A stretch of 64,000 nt of DNA. It comes from Mesorhizobium mediterraneum (GTDB taxonomy: Bacteria > Pseudomonadota > Alphaproteobacteria > Rhizobiales > Rhizobiaceae). How positions within the stretch are numbered: the first letter of the stretch is position 1; every line of letters begins with the position of its first letter. The notes beneath the pieces were generated by a model that saw only the letters and a list, made by a program, of their open reading frames with translations, did not search any database and was not told the origin of the DNA. The position numbers and the translations under genes were made by a program. Below, in pieces: positions 33,549 to 41,366 of the stretch. The DNA lies in the NCBI RefSeq assembly GCF_002284565.1, contig NZ_NPKI01000051.1, positions 59,103-123,102 on the forward strand, read 5' to 3'.

Positions 33549-34442
33549 ATGGCCACGACCAAGAAGACGAAACGTCCGGAACTCGACGAAGGCGGCATGG
33601 GCTACCTTCAGAGCCTGCCGCGGCGCGTGGTGACGGTCTATCTGCCGTTGCTGGTGTTCGTGATCGTGCTGCTGTTCCCGTTCTACTGGATGACGATCAC
33701 GGCGGTTAAGCCCAATCTCGAGATGACCGACTACGCCAATTTCAACCCGTTCTGGGTCGTGCACCCGACCTTGGAGCACATCCGCTATCTCTTGTTCGAC
33801 ACGTCCTATCCGGGCTGGCTGCTCAACACGATCATCATCTCCACCGCCGCCACCTTCCTGTCGCTCCTGGCTGCGGTGTTCGCGGCCTATGCGATCGAGC
33901 GGCTGCGGTTTTCAGGGGCGCGGCAGGTCGGCCTCGCGGTCTTCCTCGCCTATCTCGTGCCGCCCTCGATCCTGTTCATCCCGCTGTCGGTGATGGTGTT
34001 CAACCTTGGGCTTTACGACACGCCCTTCGCGCTCATCCTCACCTACCCGACCTTCTTGGTGCCCTTCTGCACGTGGCTGCTGATGGGCTACTTCCGCTCC
34101 ATCCCGTTCGAACTGGAAGAATGCGCGCTCATTGACGGGGCGAGCCGGTGGCAGATCCTCACCAAGATCGTGCTGCCGCTGTCGGTGCCCGGACTGATTT
34201 CGGCCGGGATATTCGCATTCACCCTGTCATGGAACGAATTCATCTACGCCCTGACGTTCATCCAGTCGTCCGAAAACAAGACTGTGCCGGTCGGGGTGCT
34301 CACGGAGCTTGTCCGCTCCGACGTCTATGAGTGGGGAGCGCTGATGGCCGGAGCGCTGATCGGCTCCCTGCCGGTGGTCGTGCTCTATTCGTTCTTTGTC
34401 GAGCACTACGTTTCGTCGATGACTGGCGCGGTGAAGGAATAG
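33549..34442 (+). CDS. Sugar ABC transporter permease 2 (MalG/UgpE-like)
   Basis: 297 residues, six transmembrane helices with the EAA loop FELEECALIDGASRWQILTK and IVLPLSVPGLISAGIFAF. A charged cytoplasmic N terminus of about 28 residues precedes helix 1 (VTVYLPLLVFVIVLLFPFYW). The ATG is 1 bp after the stop of permease 1. Completes the importer; no ABC regulator or glycosidase is in the operon. Confidence 0.94.
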   Translation: MATTKKTKRPELDEGGMGYLQSLPRRVVTVYLPLLVFVIVLLFPFYWMTITAVKPNLEMTDYANFNPFWVVHPTLEHIRYLLFDTSYPGWLLNTIIISTAATFLSLLAAVFAAYAIERLRFSGARQVGLAVFLAYLVPPSILFIPLSVMVFNLGLYDTPFALILTYPTFLVPFCTWLLMGYFRSIPFELEECALIDGASRWQILTKIVLPLSVPGLISAGIFAFTLSWNEFIYALTFIQSSENKTVPVGVLTELVRSDVYEWGALMAGALIGSLPVVVLYSFFVEHYVSSMTGAVKE

Positions 34443-34516
34443 CGCGCTGCCTCGGTCCCGGCGGCCGCGGATGCCCGTTGAAGAGCATCCTGCCGGCCGG
34501 TCCGGTCGTGGGCTGA

Positions 34517-34804
34517 TTACTTGCCGCAGTACTGATCGTTGATGTTCATTCGGGCGTTGGCGTCGGGTCCTGGCGAGTTCGAGGCGCAAGGTCCAACCGG
34601 GCCCGGGTTGCCCTGGATGTTCAGACCCGAGGCGTCGCCGTTGATGCTGCCGGTGGCGCTGGGATCAGCGGTCATCCGCTCTTCGTTGGTGGGAACTGGG
34701 TTCGTGGGAGCTGGGCTATTGGATAAAACATCCGACGATTGCGCCATTGCGGACGTGGCGAGGCCAATCGTGAAGATCGAGGCTGCGAGAATTTTGGTAA
34801 GCAT
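34517..34804 (-). CDS. Small exported protein of unknown function
   Basis: 95 residues with a signal peptide (about 1-22, MLTKILAASIFTIGLATSAM ending AQ). The mature part is Pro, Asn, Ser and Gly rich (NSPAPTNPVPTNEERMTADP, SGLNIQGNPGPVGPCASNSP) with two cysteines, and ends NDQYCGK. Low complexity, likely extended in the periplasm. Start 34804, though an in-frame start 7 codons upstream exists. Converges on the permease gene. Confidence 0.7.
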   Translation of the reverse strand: MLTKILAASIFTIGLATSAMAQSSDVLSNSPAPTNPVPTNEERMTADPSATGSINGDASGLNIQGNPGPVGPCASNSPGPDANARMNINDQYCGK

Positions 34805-35160
34805 AAAGAGACTACTCCATTCCATGTGGTTGCAGATGTCGACTTCGTGCGACCGCCAAAGAATCCATCAGCCGGCTCGAAGTTCCGATGAAAAGGTCGT
34901 TAAGGCGCGCAAGCTTCGACACCTTTTTGTGACCAGTGCGTGAAGAGGTTTGGGATGCTTCGGCAGTTTTGAGCAACGCGAGATCGGCGAAGTGCCCGCC
35001 TGTCGAGATCAGCCTGCGAACGCGCGCTCAAGGGAGATGGCACAGGTGGATCCGTCGTTCGGACGGCATTGCCGCCGGCCATCCGCCGCGCTATCTCAGG
35101 CGACCCTCTCTACCTGAGGCGATCCTGTCTGCCTCAGGTGACCTTTTGCCGGAGCCTCCC
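34805..35160. other. Intergenic region, 356 bp
   Basis: Between the divergent small exported protein and the CinA-like gene. It holds three 19-bp direct repeats just before the CinA start (35095-35144, listed separately) and no gene or RNA I can support. Confidence 0.6.
35095..35144 (+). repeat. Three 19-bp-period imperfect direct repeats
   Basis: Units start with CTCAGG at 35095, CTGAGG at 35114 and CTCAGG at 35133, each followed by CGA.CCT.TCT-like bases (the last is truncated). They end 17 bp before the start codon of the CinA-like gene and might be a protein binding array or a slippage product. Confidence 0.6.
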
Positions 35161-35904
35161 ATGCCCGAAATCGTCACCGCCGCCATGCTCGTCATCGGCG
35201 ACGAGATTCTGTCCGGCCGCACCAAGGACAAGAATATCGGCCACCTCGCCGATATCATGACGGCGATCGGCATCGACCTGAAGGAGGTGCGCATCGTTCC
35301 CGACGAGGAAGACGAGATCATCGCCGCGGTGAATGCCGTGCGTGCCCGTTACACCTATGTCTTCACGACCGGCGGCATCGGCCCCACGCATGACGACATC
35401 ACCGCGGATTCGATCGCCAAGGCCTTCGGCGTGCCCTGCGAATACGACGCCAAAGCCTATGCCATGCTGGAAGCGAGCTACGCCGCGCGCGGCATCGAAT
35501 ACACCGAGGCGCGCAAGCGCATGGCGCGGATGCCGCGCGGTGCCGACCATATCGACAATCCTGTGTCCATCGCGCCGGGCTTTCGTATTGGCAACGTCCA
35601 TGTCATGGCCGGCGTGCCGTCGATTTTCCAGGCGATGCTCGACAATGTGGTGCCAACGCTGAAGGCCGGCACAATTATGCTGTCGGCCACGGTGCACTGT
35701 CCGTTCGGCGAAGGGCTGGTCGGCGGACCGCTGGGCGACATTCAGAAGGCGCATCCGGATACAATCATCGGGTCCTATCCGAAATATGGCGACGGCAAGT
35801 TCTGGACGGAGCTGGTCGTGCGTGCCCGCAGCCAGGAAGCGCTGGACGCCGCCCGCGCCGATGTCGAGGCGATGGTCGCAGGCCTCGCCAGCGCGGTCAG
35901 TTGA
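35161..35904 (+). CDS. CinA-like molybdopterin-binding domain protein
   Basis: 247 residues. The N-terminal MoCF_biosynth/CinA domain is clear: VTAAMLVIGDEILSGRTKDK, VRIVPDEEDEIIAAVNAVRA, YVFTTGGIGPTHDDITADSI and KRMARMPRGADHIDNPVSIA. The C-terminal PncC amidase domain of full CinA is missing; rhizobia carry this short form. Members are described as competence/damage-inducible or related to NMN processing; here no activity is assigned. ATG 35161 has GGAG upstream. Followed by repeats C and A. Confidence 0.88.
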   Translation: MPEIVTAAMLVIGDEILSGRTKDKNIGHLADIMTAIGIDLKEVRIVPDEEDEIIAAVNAVRARYTYVFTTGGIGPTHDDITADSIAKAFGVPCEYDAKAYAMLEASYAARGIEYTEARKRMARMPRGADHIDNPVSIAPGFRIGNVHVMAGVPSIFQAMLDNVVPTLKAGTIMLSATVHCPFGEGLVGGPLGDIQKAHPDTIIGSYPKYGDGKFWTELVVRARSQEALDAARADVEAMVAGLASAVS

Positions 35905-35905
35905 T

Positions 35906-35949
35906 CTAAAGCGCGTCGCGTCTGAGAGGATTCATGCGACGCTCTTTAG
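35906..35949. repeat. Family C repeat
   Basis: CTAAAGCGCGTCGCGTCTGA...ATGCGACGCTCTTTAG, an imperfect inverted repeat 2 bp after the stop of the CinA-like gene. Core shared with 5917-5948 and 9275-9312. Confidence 0.65.
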
Positions 35950-35963
35950 GTTCTTGTTTTTAT

Positions 35964-36033
35964 GCATGTCGTTATCCCAAAACCGCTGCGCACCCTCGGT
36001 TCACGCCCGAGGGCATGCTTTTGGGCGACATGC
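35964..36033 (+). repeat. Family A repeat
   Basis: GCATGTCGTTATCCCAAAAC...GGGCGACATGC with the internal CCCTCGG/CCGAGGG stem; nearly identical to 2392-2461. About 77 bp upstream of the universal stress protein gene. Confidence 0.85.
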
Positions 36034-36109
36034 ATTAGGCCGGAACCAAGCATGGTGCTGTAACGTTTCTCGCGGGCGAGTTTCGATCGCCGTAAAATGA
36101 GGGATTACC

Positions 36110-36943
36110 ATGCGATTCAAGACCATCGTCGCCATACTGCAGAACGAACAGGATGCGGAGCGCGTGCTCGAATGCGCCATTCCGCTTGCCGATAAGTTCC
36201 AGAGCCATCTCATCGGCATTCATGCCGAAGCGCTTCCCGTCCCCTACACCTCGGCCACCGGCTTTCCCGACACCGAGTTCCTGCAGGTTTCAGCCGACAT
36301 GAACAAGGAGCGTGCTGAAAAATTGCGGGCGGTTTTCCTCAGGCATATCGAGGATTCCGGCCTGTCTTTCGAGTGGCGCAGCCTCGAGAGCTTTTCCGGA
36401 GATAGCGCGCTGACCGGCATCCCAACCGTTCGCACCGCGGATCTGATCATCGCCGCGCAGCGCGAGTCCGGCGGCGATCCGAGCGCCGACGTCGACACGC
36501 TGGTCTACGACGCCGGCCGGCCGGTGCTGGTCGTGCCCCATTCGGGCCCGCTCGTCACCAGCTTCAAGCATGTGCTGCTCGCCTGGAACGGCAGCAAGGA
36601 AGCCGCGCGCGCCGCCTTCGACGCCCTGCCCTTCATCATCGAGGCCGAGAAGACGGATATTGTCGTCATCGACCCGCCGGATACGCTTGACGCGGCTCCC
36701 GAGGCGGCCGGCGCCGAAATCGCCGCCGCCCTGTCCAGACATGGCGCCACGGTCAGCGTCTCGGTGCTGCAATCGGGCGGCCATTCGGTCGACGACGTGA
36801 TCCAGACCAGGATTGCCGAAACCGGCGCCGACCTGCTCGTGCTTGGCGCCTACAGCCATTCCTGGCTGCGCCAGCTTCTGTTCGGCGGGGTCACGCGCAC
36901 GGTGCTGCGTACGGTGCCGGTGGCAGCTTTCCTGTCGCGGTAG
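36110..36943 (+). CDS. Universal stress protein, two Usp domains
   Basis: 277 residues, cytoplasmic. First Usp-like half about 1-145 (FKTIVAILQNEQDAERVLEC, ADLIIAAQRESGGDPSADVD), second about 150-277 (FKHVLLAWNGSKEAARAAFD, ADLLVLGAYSHSWLRQLLFG, GVTRTVLRTVPVAAFLSR). The G-x2-G-x9-G-like ATP motif is recognisable in the second half only. Stress-response nucleotide-binding family. Preceded by GAGGGA. Target unknown. Confidence 0.92.
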   Translation: MRFKTIVAILQNEQDAERVLECAIPLADKFQSHLIGIHAEALPVPYTSATGFPDTEFLQVSADMNKERAEKLRAVFLRHIEDSGLSFEWRSLESFSGDSALTGIPTVRTADLIIAAQRESGGDPSADVDTLVYDAGRPVLVVPHSGPLVTSFKHVLLAWNGSKEAARAAFDALPFIIEAEKTDIVVIDPPDTLDAAPEAAGAEIAAALSRHGATVSVSVLQSGGHSVDDVIQTRIAETGADLLVLGAYSHSWLRQLLFGGVTRTVLRTVPVAAFLSR

Positions 36944-36953
36944 GAAGCCTAGA

Positions 36954-37865
36954 TCAAGAACTCTGGCGCGCGGCGAAATACGCCCCGACATGGTCAACGA
37001 CGGTGGAAGTCAGGTCATCGGGCGCATGAGGGCTGCGCCGCAAAGCCACGTCATAGTAACCAATCGACGGAAGGCCTTGCTCAGGCCCAAACGGCACCAG
37101 TTCTCCCGATAAGGTTGCAATCGGCAACGGCGCGACTGCCAGCCCCGCCACCACCAGCGCAAGCTGGCCCGCGAGATTCTCACTTGTACAAGCGATCTGA
37201 TAAGAGATGCCGGCTGCGTCGAGCGCGTCGATGGCTGACTTCCGCCAAATGCAACTCGTTGGACCTGCGGCGACCGCCAGCGGACGACGGAGATGGGCGG
37301 TTCCATGCGCAAGGCCTGCCCACACAAGCCGATCTCTATGGATGGCCGTGTCGGGCGATCCAGTTCGACCCGTCGCGCCAGCTGTCACCAGTGCGACATC
37401 CAGTTCGCCCTCATCCAGCATCCGCAACATCGTGCTGCTTGTGCGACACGTCACGCTGATCTCCACCAACGGATAGGCCGCTGTATAGCTGGCGAGAACC
37501 GAGGGAAGGAACGCAACGGCATATTCATCCGTCATTCCCAGCCGTACGGCGCGTCCGTGCGACAGGCGATTGAATCGCACTATCGCCTCTTCGGCGATTC
37601 CAAGCGCGCGCCGCGCATAGGTCAGAAGCGCTTCACCTGCTGGCGTCAACATTATCGAGCGCCCTTGATGCACAAAGATCGGCTGTCTGATCTGCGTTTC
37701 AAGCCGTTTCATTTGCATGCTGATGGCAGATGGCGTCCGGTGCACTGTTCGGGCAGCACCGACGAAGCTACCTGTGTCGACAACCGCCATCAGAGTACGC
37801 AGGAGAGAGTTGTCCAGCCCCAACAGAACGCCCGAATCCGGCCCAAAGCGTGCGTGGTTCGGCAT
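36954..37865 (-). CDS. LysR family transcriptional regulator
   Basis: 303 residues. HTH at about 20-60 (LLRTLMAVVDTGSFVGAART, then HRTPSAISMQMKRLETQI) and an effector-binding domain (about 95-300, RLGMTDEYAVAFLPSVLASY). Start 37865 (MPNHARFGPDSG). Divergent from the PLP decarboxylase gene across a 170-bp region, the classic arrangement of a LysR regulator and its target. Effector unknown. Confidence 0.93.
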   Translation of the reverse strand: MPNHARFGPDSGVLLGLDNSLLRTLMAVVDTGSFVGAARTVHRTPSAISMQMKRLETQIRQPIFVHQGRSIMLTPAGEALLTYARRALGIAEEAIVRFNRLSHGRAVRLGMTDEYAVAFLPSVLASYTAAYPLVEISVTCRTSSTMLRMLDEGELDVALVTAGATGRTGSPDTAIHRDRLVWAGLAHGTAHLRRPLAVAAGPTSCIWRKSAIDALDAAGISYQIACTSENLAGQLALVVAGLAVAPLPIATLSGELVPFGPEQGLPSIGYYDVALRRSPHAPDDLTSTVVDHVGAYFAARQSS

Positions 37866-38035
37866 GAGTGGCAAGCCCCAATTCGCCAATTTCGTTGATG
37901 TCGAGTGTAAGTCCTTTTCGTTTGTCGGAGCAATCAGCCTTGGCCAAACTGAGTAAAACCAATTGCACAGCCGGCATGGTGACCGGCTAGCTGCGTCTGG
38001 GCATGGGCAAATACACCGCTTGAGGAACCCACTCA

Positions 38036-39469
38036 ATGAACACGGCGCTAGATCTTGCCTACCGTGCAGCACGAGCCTGGATCGACGGATTGGATGAACG
38101 TTCGGTGGCTGCAACGGCCAGTCTTATGGATCTCAAACGGTCTTTTGCCGGCCCACTGCCATACGAAGGCAGCAGTGCAGAGGAAGTGGTTCAAGCACTT
38201 GCCAGGGATGCCGGCCCCGGGATGCATGGCAACGCAGGCGGACGCTTCTTTGCCTGGGTGATTGGTGGCGGTCTGGAATCCGCGCTCGCGGCAGACTGGC
38301 TCGTTGCCACCTGGGATCAGAACGCGACCGTCTATGCCTCCAGTCCGGCCTCCGCCGTGATCGAGGAAACAGCCGGCGAATGGATCAAGGAGTTGCTCGA
38401 CCTGCCGCGAGACGCCTCATTTGCGTTCACCGGCGGTTGCCAAATGGCGCATATGACCAGCCTTGCGGCTGCACGCGCGGCGCTGCTGAGGCGCGTCGGC
38501 TGGAACGTGGAAGAGGACGGGCTGATTGGCGCGCCGGGGATCAGGGTGCTGACGAGCGACCAGCGACACGTCACCGTAGACCGCGCGGTGCGCTTTCTGG
38601 GGATCGGCCGCAAGGCTATTGATCAGTTGAAAACGGACGGGGATGGACGCGTCTCTCCTGCGGTTCTCGACGGCGCGCTTTCCGACAGTTCCACACCGAC
38701 CATGCTGGTGCTGAATGCTGCCGACTTGAACATCGGCGCCTGTGACGCGTTCAGGGAGTTGATATCGATGGCGCATTCAGCCGGCGCCTGGGTTCACATC
38801 GACGGTGCCTTCGGCCTATTCGCACGCGCCAGCCGAACGTACCGCCACCTGCTGGACGGCGTGGAACTGGCGGATAGCTGGGCGACCGACGGCCACAAAT
38901 GGCTGAATGTTCCTTTCGATTGCGGTATCGCCATCATCGCAGACCGGGAAGCACATCGCACAGCTATGACATCGAGCGCATCCTATGTCGCGCCAACCTC
39001 AATTGCGCGGGACCAGTCAGACTGGAACCCAGAATACTCTCGCCGCGCGCGTGGCGTTCCCGTCTATGCTGCCCTCAAGCAACTCGGCCGCAGCGGCATG
39101 GAGGCTTTGGTTGATCGCTGCTGCGCGCATTGCGCCAACATCGTCGAGGGGATAGGCGAACTACCGGGCGCCGAGATCCTTGCGAGGCCAACGCTCAATC
39201 AAGGCCTGCTCAGGTTCGCTCGGCCTGGCGCTTCACCTGCGGAAAATGATGCTTTTACCGACGAAACGATTCAAAAAATCAATGCCACAGGCGAAGCCTT
39301 CTTCTCCGGCACGACCTGGCGCAATCACCGCGCCATGCGCGTCAGCGTGGTTAACTGGCGCACCAGCGAGCAAGATGTGAAGCGGGCGATCGCGGCCGCG
39401 ACTTCTGTGCTGACGCCGGAAGTGGCTGCGCCGATCGGACTGGAGGTTGCGCCACTTGCCAACACCTAG
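38036..39469 (+). CDS. PLP-dependent aromatic-amino-acid-type decarboxylase
   Basis: 477 residues of the group II PLP decarboxylase fold. PLP Lys288 is in WATDGHKWLNVPFD, Asp256 in HIDGAFGLFA contacts the pyridinium, and the substrate part has FAFTGGCQMAHMTSLAAARA. The family covers DOPA, tyrosine, tryptophan and glutamate decarboxylases and related aldehyde synthases; the substrate is not clear. Start ATG 38036, no strong ribosome binding site. Divergent LysR suggests induction by its substrate. Confidence 0.9.
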   Translation: MNTALDLAYRAARAWIDGLDERSVAATASLMDLKRSFAGPLPYEGSSAEEVVQALARDAGPGMHGNAGGRFFAWVIGGGLESALAADWLVATWDQNATVYASSPASAVIEETAGEWIKELLDLPRDASFAFTGGCQMAHMTSLAAARAALLRRVGWNVEEDGLIGAPGIRVLTSDQRHVTVDRAVRFLGIGRKAIDQLKTDGDGRVSPAVLDGALSDSSTPTMLVLNAADLNIGACDAFRELISMAHSAGAWVHIDGAFGLFARASRTYRHLLDGVELADSWATDGHKWLNVPFDCGIAIIADREAHRTAMTSSASYVAPTSIARDQSDWNPEYSRRARGVPVYAALKQLGRSGMEALVDRCCAHCANIVEGIGELPGAEILARPTLNQGLLRFARPGASPAENDAFTDETIQKINATGEAFFSGTTWRNHRAMRVSVVNWRTSEQDVKRAIAAATSVLTPEVAAPIGLEVAPLANT

Positions 39470-39545
39470 GCTTTCCAGTTAATTCCGCGCGCATTCCTTC
39501 AAGTGTCTGCGCGCGTTTTTCGCGCGCTGCGGAGTGCGCGAAAAA

Positions 39546-40046
39546 ATGTCCCTTCCCGAAAAGGCCTTTCCCGTCTCCTGGGATCAGTTCCACCGCGACG
39601 CGCGTGCGCTCGCCTGGCGGCTTGCCGGCGCCAACAAAGGCCAATGGAAGGCGATCGTCTGCATCACACGCGGCGGCCTGGTTCCGGCCGCCATCATCTC
39701 GCGTGAGCTCGGCATCCGGGTCATCGAGACGGTTTGCGTCGCCTCCTATCACGACTACGCCAGCCAGGGGCAGCTGCAGGTGCTGAAGGAGGTCACGCCG
39801 GCGCTGCTCGCCGATGACGGCGCCGGCGTGCTGATCATCGACGACCTCACAGACACCGGCAAGACCGCAGGCATCGTGCGCGCCATGATGCCCAAGGCGC
39901 ATTTCGCCACCGTCTATGCCAAGCCGAAAGGCAGGCCGCTGGTCGACACCTTCGTCACCGAGGTCAGCCAGGACACCTGGATCTATTTTCCGTGGGACAT
40001 GGGCTTCACCTACCAGAAGCCGATCGCCGACGACCACGTCGGCTGA
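39546..40046 (+). CDS. gpt: Xanthine phosphoribosyltransferase
   Basis: 166 residues. PRPP-binding motif VLIIDDLTDTGKTAGIVRAM near 97-117, substrate loop IVCITRGGLVPAAIISRELG near 40, and the C-terminal IYFPWDMGFTYQKPIADDH typical of Gpt. Salvages xanthine and guanine into XMP and GMP. ATG 39546 is four codons into a longer frame. The upstream 76 bp hold a GCGCGC-rich hairpin. Confidence 0.92.
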   Translation: MSLPEKAFPVSWDQFHRDARALAWRLAGANKGQWKAIVCITRGGLVPAAIISRELGIRVIETVCVASYHDYASQGQLQVLKEVTPALLADDGAGVLIIDDLTDTGKTAGIVRAMMPKAHFATVYAKPKGRPLVDTFVTEVSQDTWIYFPWDMGFTYQKPIADDHVG

Positions 40047-40263
40047 TTCGCGGCAACTGCCTTTTCTCCTGGAACAGCCAGGCGAGCACTTCTTGCCGGC
40101 GACCACTTCTTGAAAGCATGCCGCGGCGCACGATATTTCCTGAATCGACGCCTCTTGGCGTGGTTAACCAGTGCGTATGAGGTTTTTTACTTTTATTGCC
40201 CATGATTAGCCGTAAGATTCACGAGACGGCAGATGATTCTGGAGGCTGGGGCAAGCTTCTCCG

Positions 40264-40752
40264 ATGTTGACGACGCCAGCAACGCACAACCATTTGGCCG
40301 AAAGGGTCCAGCGGCTCTTCGGCACAGCGCCGTGCCGCCTGCAGGTTGCAGCACTGCCCTGGCGCGATACCAAGCATGGCATCGAGATCATGCTGATCAC
40401 CAGCCGCGATACCGGCCGCTGGGTGCTTCCCAAGGGCTGGCCTGAGGCGAAGGAACTGCTTTGCGAAGCGGCGGCACGCGAGGCCGGCGAGGAAGCCGGA
40501 CTGCGCGGCACGATCTCCCACCACGAAGCCGGCCGCTACTTCTATGCCAAGGCATTGGCTTCAGGCGAGGAAGTGCCTTGCGAAGTCCTGGTATTTCCGC
40601 TGCAGGTCGACAAGGTCGCCGACCGGTGGAAGGAAAAGCGCTCGCGCACCCGCAAATGGGTCAGCCCCGCCGAAGCAGTGCGCATGGTCAACGAGCCGGA
40701 CCTTTGCCAGATCATCGCCTATTTCTGTGCCGACCCGCACCAATTCTCCTGA
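40264..40752 (+). CDS. Nudix hydrolase
   Basis: 162 residues. Nudix box GWPEAKELLCEAAAREAGEE then AGLRG near 58, preceded by TSRDTGRWVLPKGWP. It resembles diadenosine/diphosphoinositol polyphosphate hydrolases of rhizobia, which cleave NDP-X compounds. C-terminal part KWVSPAEAVRMVNEPDLCQI fits. Start ATG 40264. Substrate unproven. Confidence 0.9.
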   Translation: MLTTPATHNHLAERVQRLFGTAPCRLQVAALPWRDTKHGIEIMLITSRDTGRWVLPKGWPEAKELLCEAAAREAGEEAGLRGTISHHEAGRYFYAKALASGEEVPCEVLVFPLQVDKVADRWKEKRSRTRKWVSPAEAVRMVNEPDLCQIIAYFCADPHQFS

Positions 40753-40825
40753 ACGAGACCTGGTCGCGCCAGCCGCGCATTGCGCGGGTAAAAATCGAAA
40801 CCCTCCGCGCCACTTTCTATCCCCG

Positions 40826-40834
40826 TTATCCACA
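40826..40834 (+). promoter_or_regulatory. DnaA box (TTATCCACA)
   Basis: Perfect match to the 9-bp consensus, directly followed by TGTGTGACACACA. One perfect match in 64 kb is about what chance allows, so its location upstream of a ribonucleotide reductase gene is suggestive only; in E. coli DnaA regulates nrdAB. Confidence 0.35.
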
Positions 40835-40883
40835 TGTGTGACACACAAGATGTTGGGGTCATAAAAGCTACGCAAACGAATCC

Positions 40884-40913
40884 TTGACGGCGCAAAACGA
40901 GTCGCCTTTTATA
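40884..40913 (+). promoter_or_regulatory. Candidate sigma-70 promoter
   Basis: TTGACG (40884-40889), 18-bp spacer, TTTATA (40908-40913). The expected start near 40920 coincides with the first of two adjacent hairpins ending in a T run. Confidence 0.45.
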
Positions 40914-40919
40914 GGCCAT

Positions 40920-40967
40920 GCGCTCCTGTTGAGAGCGCGACCGGAAAGTTCTGAGCCCGGTCTTTTT
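40920..40967 (+). ncRNA. Candidate short RNA ending in an intrinsic terminator
   Basis: GCGCTC/GAGCGC hairpin (40920-40938) directly followed by GACCGG/CCGGTC (40939-40962) and TTTTT. With the promoter at 40884-40913 this would give an RNA of about 48 nt. It may be an attenuated leader rather than a free RNA. Expression is not shown. Confidence 0.4.
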
Positions 40968-41088
40968 CCCGGATTATGTGCGTTTTGGCCGCATTTCCGC
41001 CTGGTTACGAGGCTGGCGGAAGTGTTGCGACTGTGGGGTCTTTGGGGGCGAAAGGGAAAAATGTCGGACTGGAATAAATTGTCTGTTA

Positions 41089-41104
41089 ACACTATATTTA
41101 GTGA
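41089..41104. promoter_or_regulatory. NrdR box
   Basis: ACACTATATTTAGTGA matches the 16-bp NrdR consensus ACACTATATATAGTGT except for two bases. A weaker second box CGACGCTAGATAGTGT lies at 41118-41133. Pairs of such sites upstream of nrd genes bind the repressor NrdR. Spacing here is 29 bp centre to centre, near but not exactly three turns. nrdR itself is not in the window. Confidence 0.6.
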
Positions 41105-41366
41105 TTGCAGGTAGGTTCGACGCTAGATAGTGTGAAGGTCCCTCGATTGAGGGAGTCGCAAAAAAGTTTCAGTCTTGAGGGATCCGCAGGGTTCGTCGGC
41201 GCGTTGGACCGCTACTTCGCAAGGAGTTCGACCAACAGGGCGGACGGAGGCTGTGAAAAGGAGCCGGCCGTTTTCGAACGCCGGCAGACGGCGGACATGC
41301 GCGTTTCAGAAAGGGGCAGAAATCCCCTGGGAAAAGCGCTATATGTAGACACAAAGGATAGGACCA

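Larger units (their letters stand above)
40753..41366. other. Intergenic region upstream of nrdJ, 614 bp
   Basis: Holds a perfect DnaA box, a candidate promoter and short RNA, and an NrdR box (each listed). The remaining approximately 230 bp before nrdJ is a long untranslated leader with no cobalamin riboswitch consensus that I can find. No convincing gene is present. Confidence 0.65.

Noticed and set aside
41134..41366. Cobalamin riboswitch in the nrdJ leader
   Set aside because: I found no B12-box-like sequence or matching fold in the leader.
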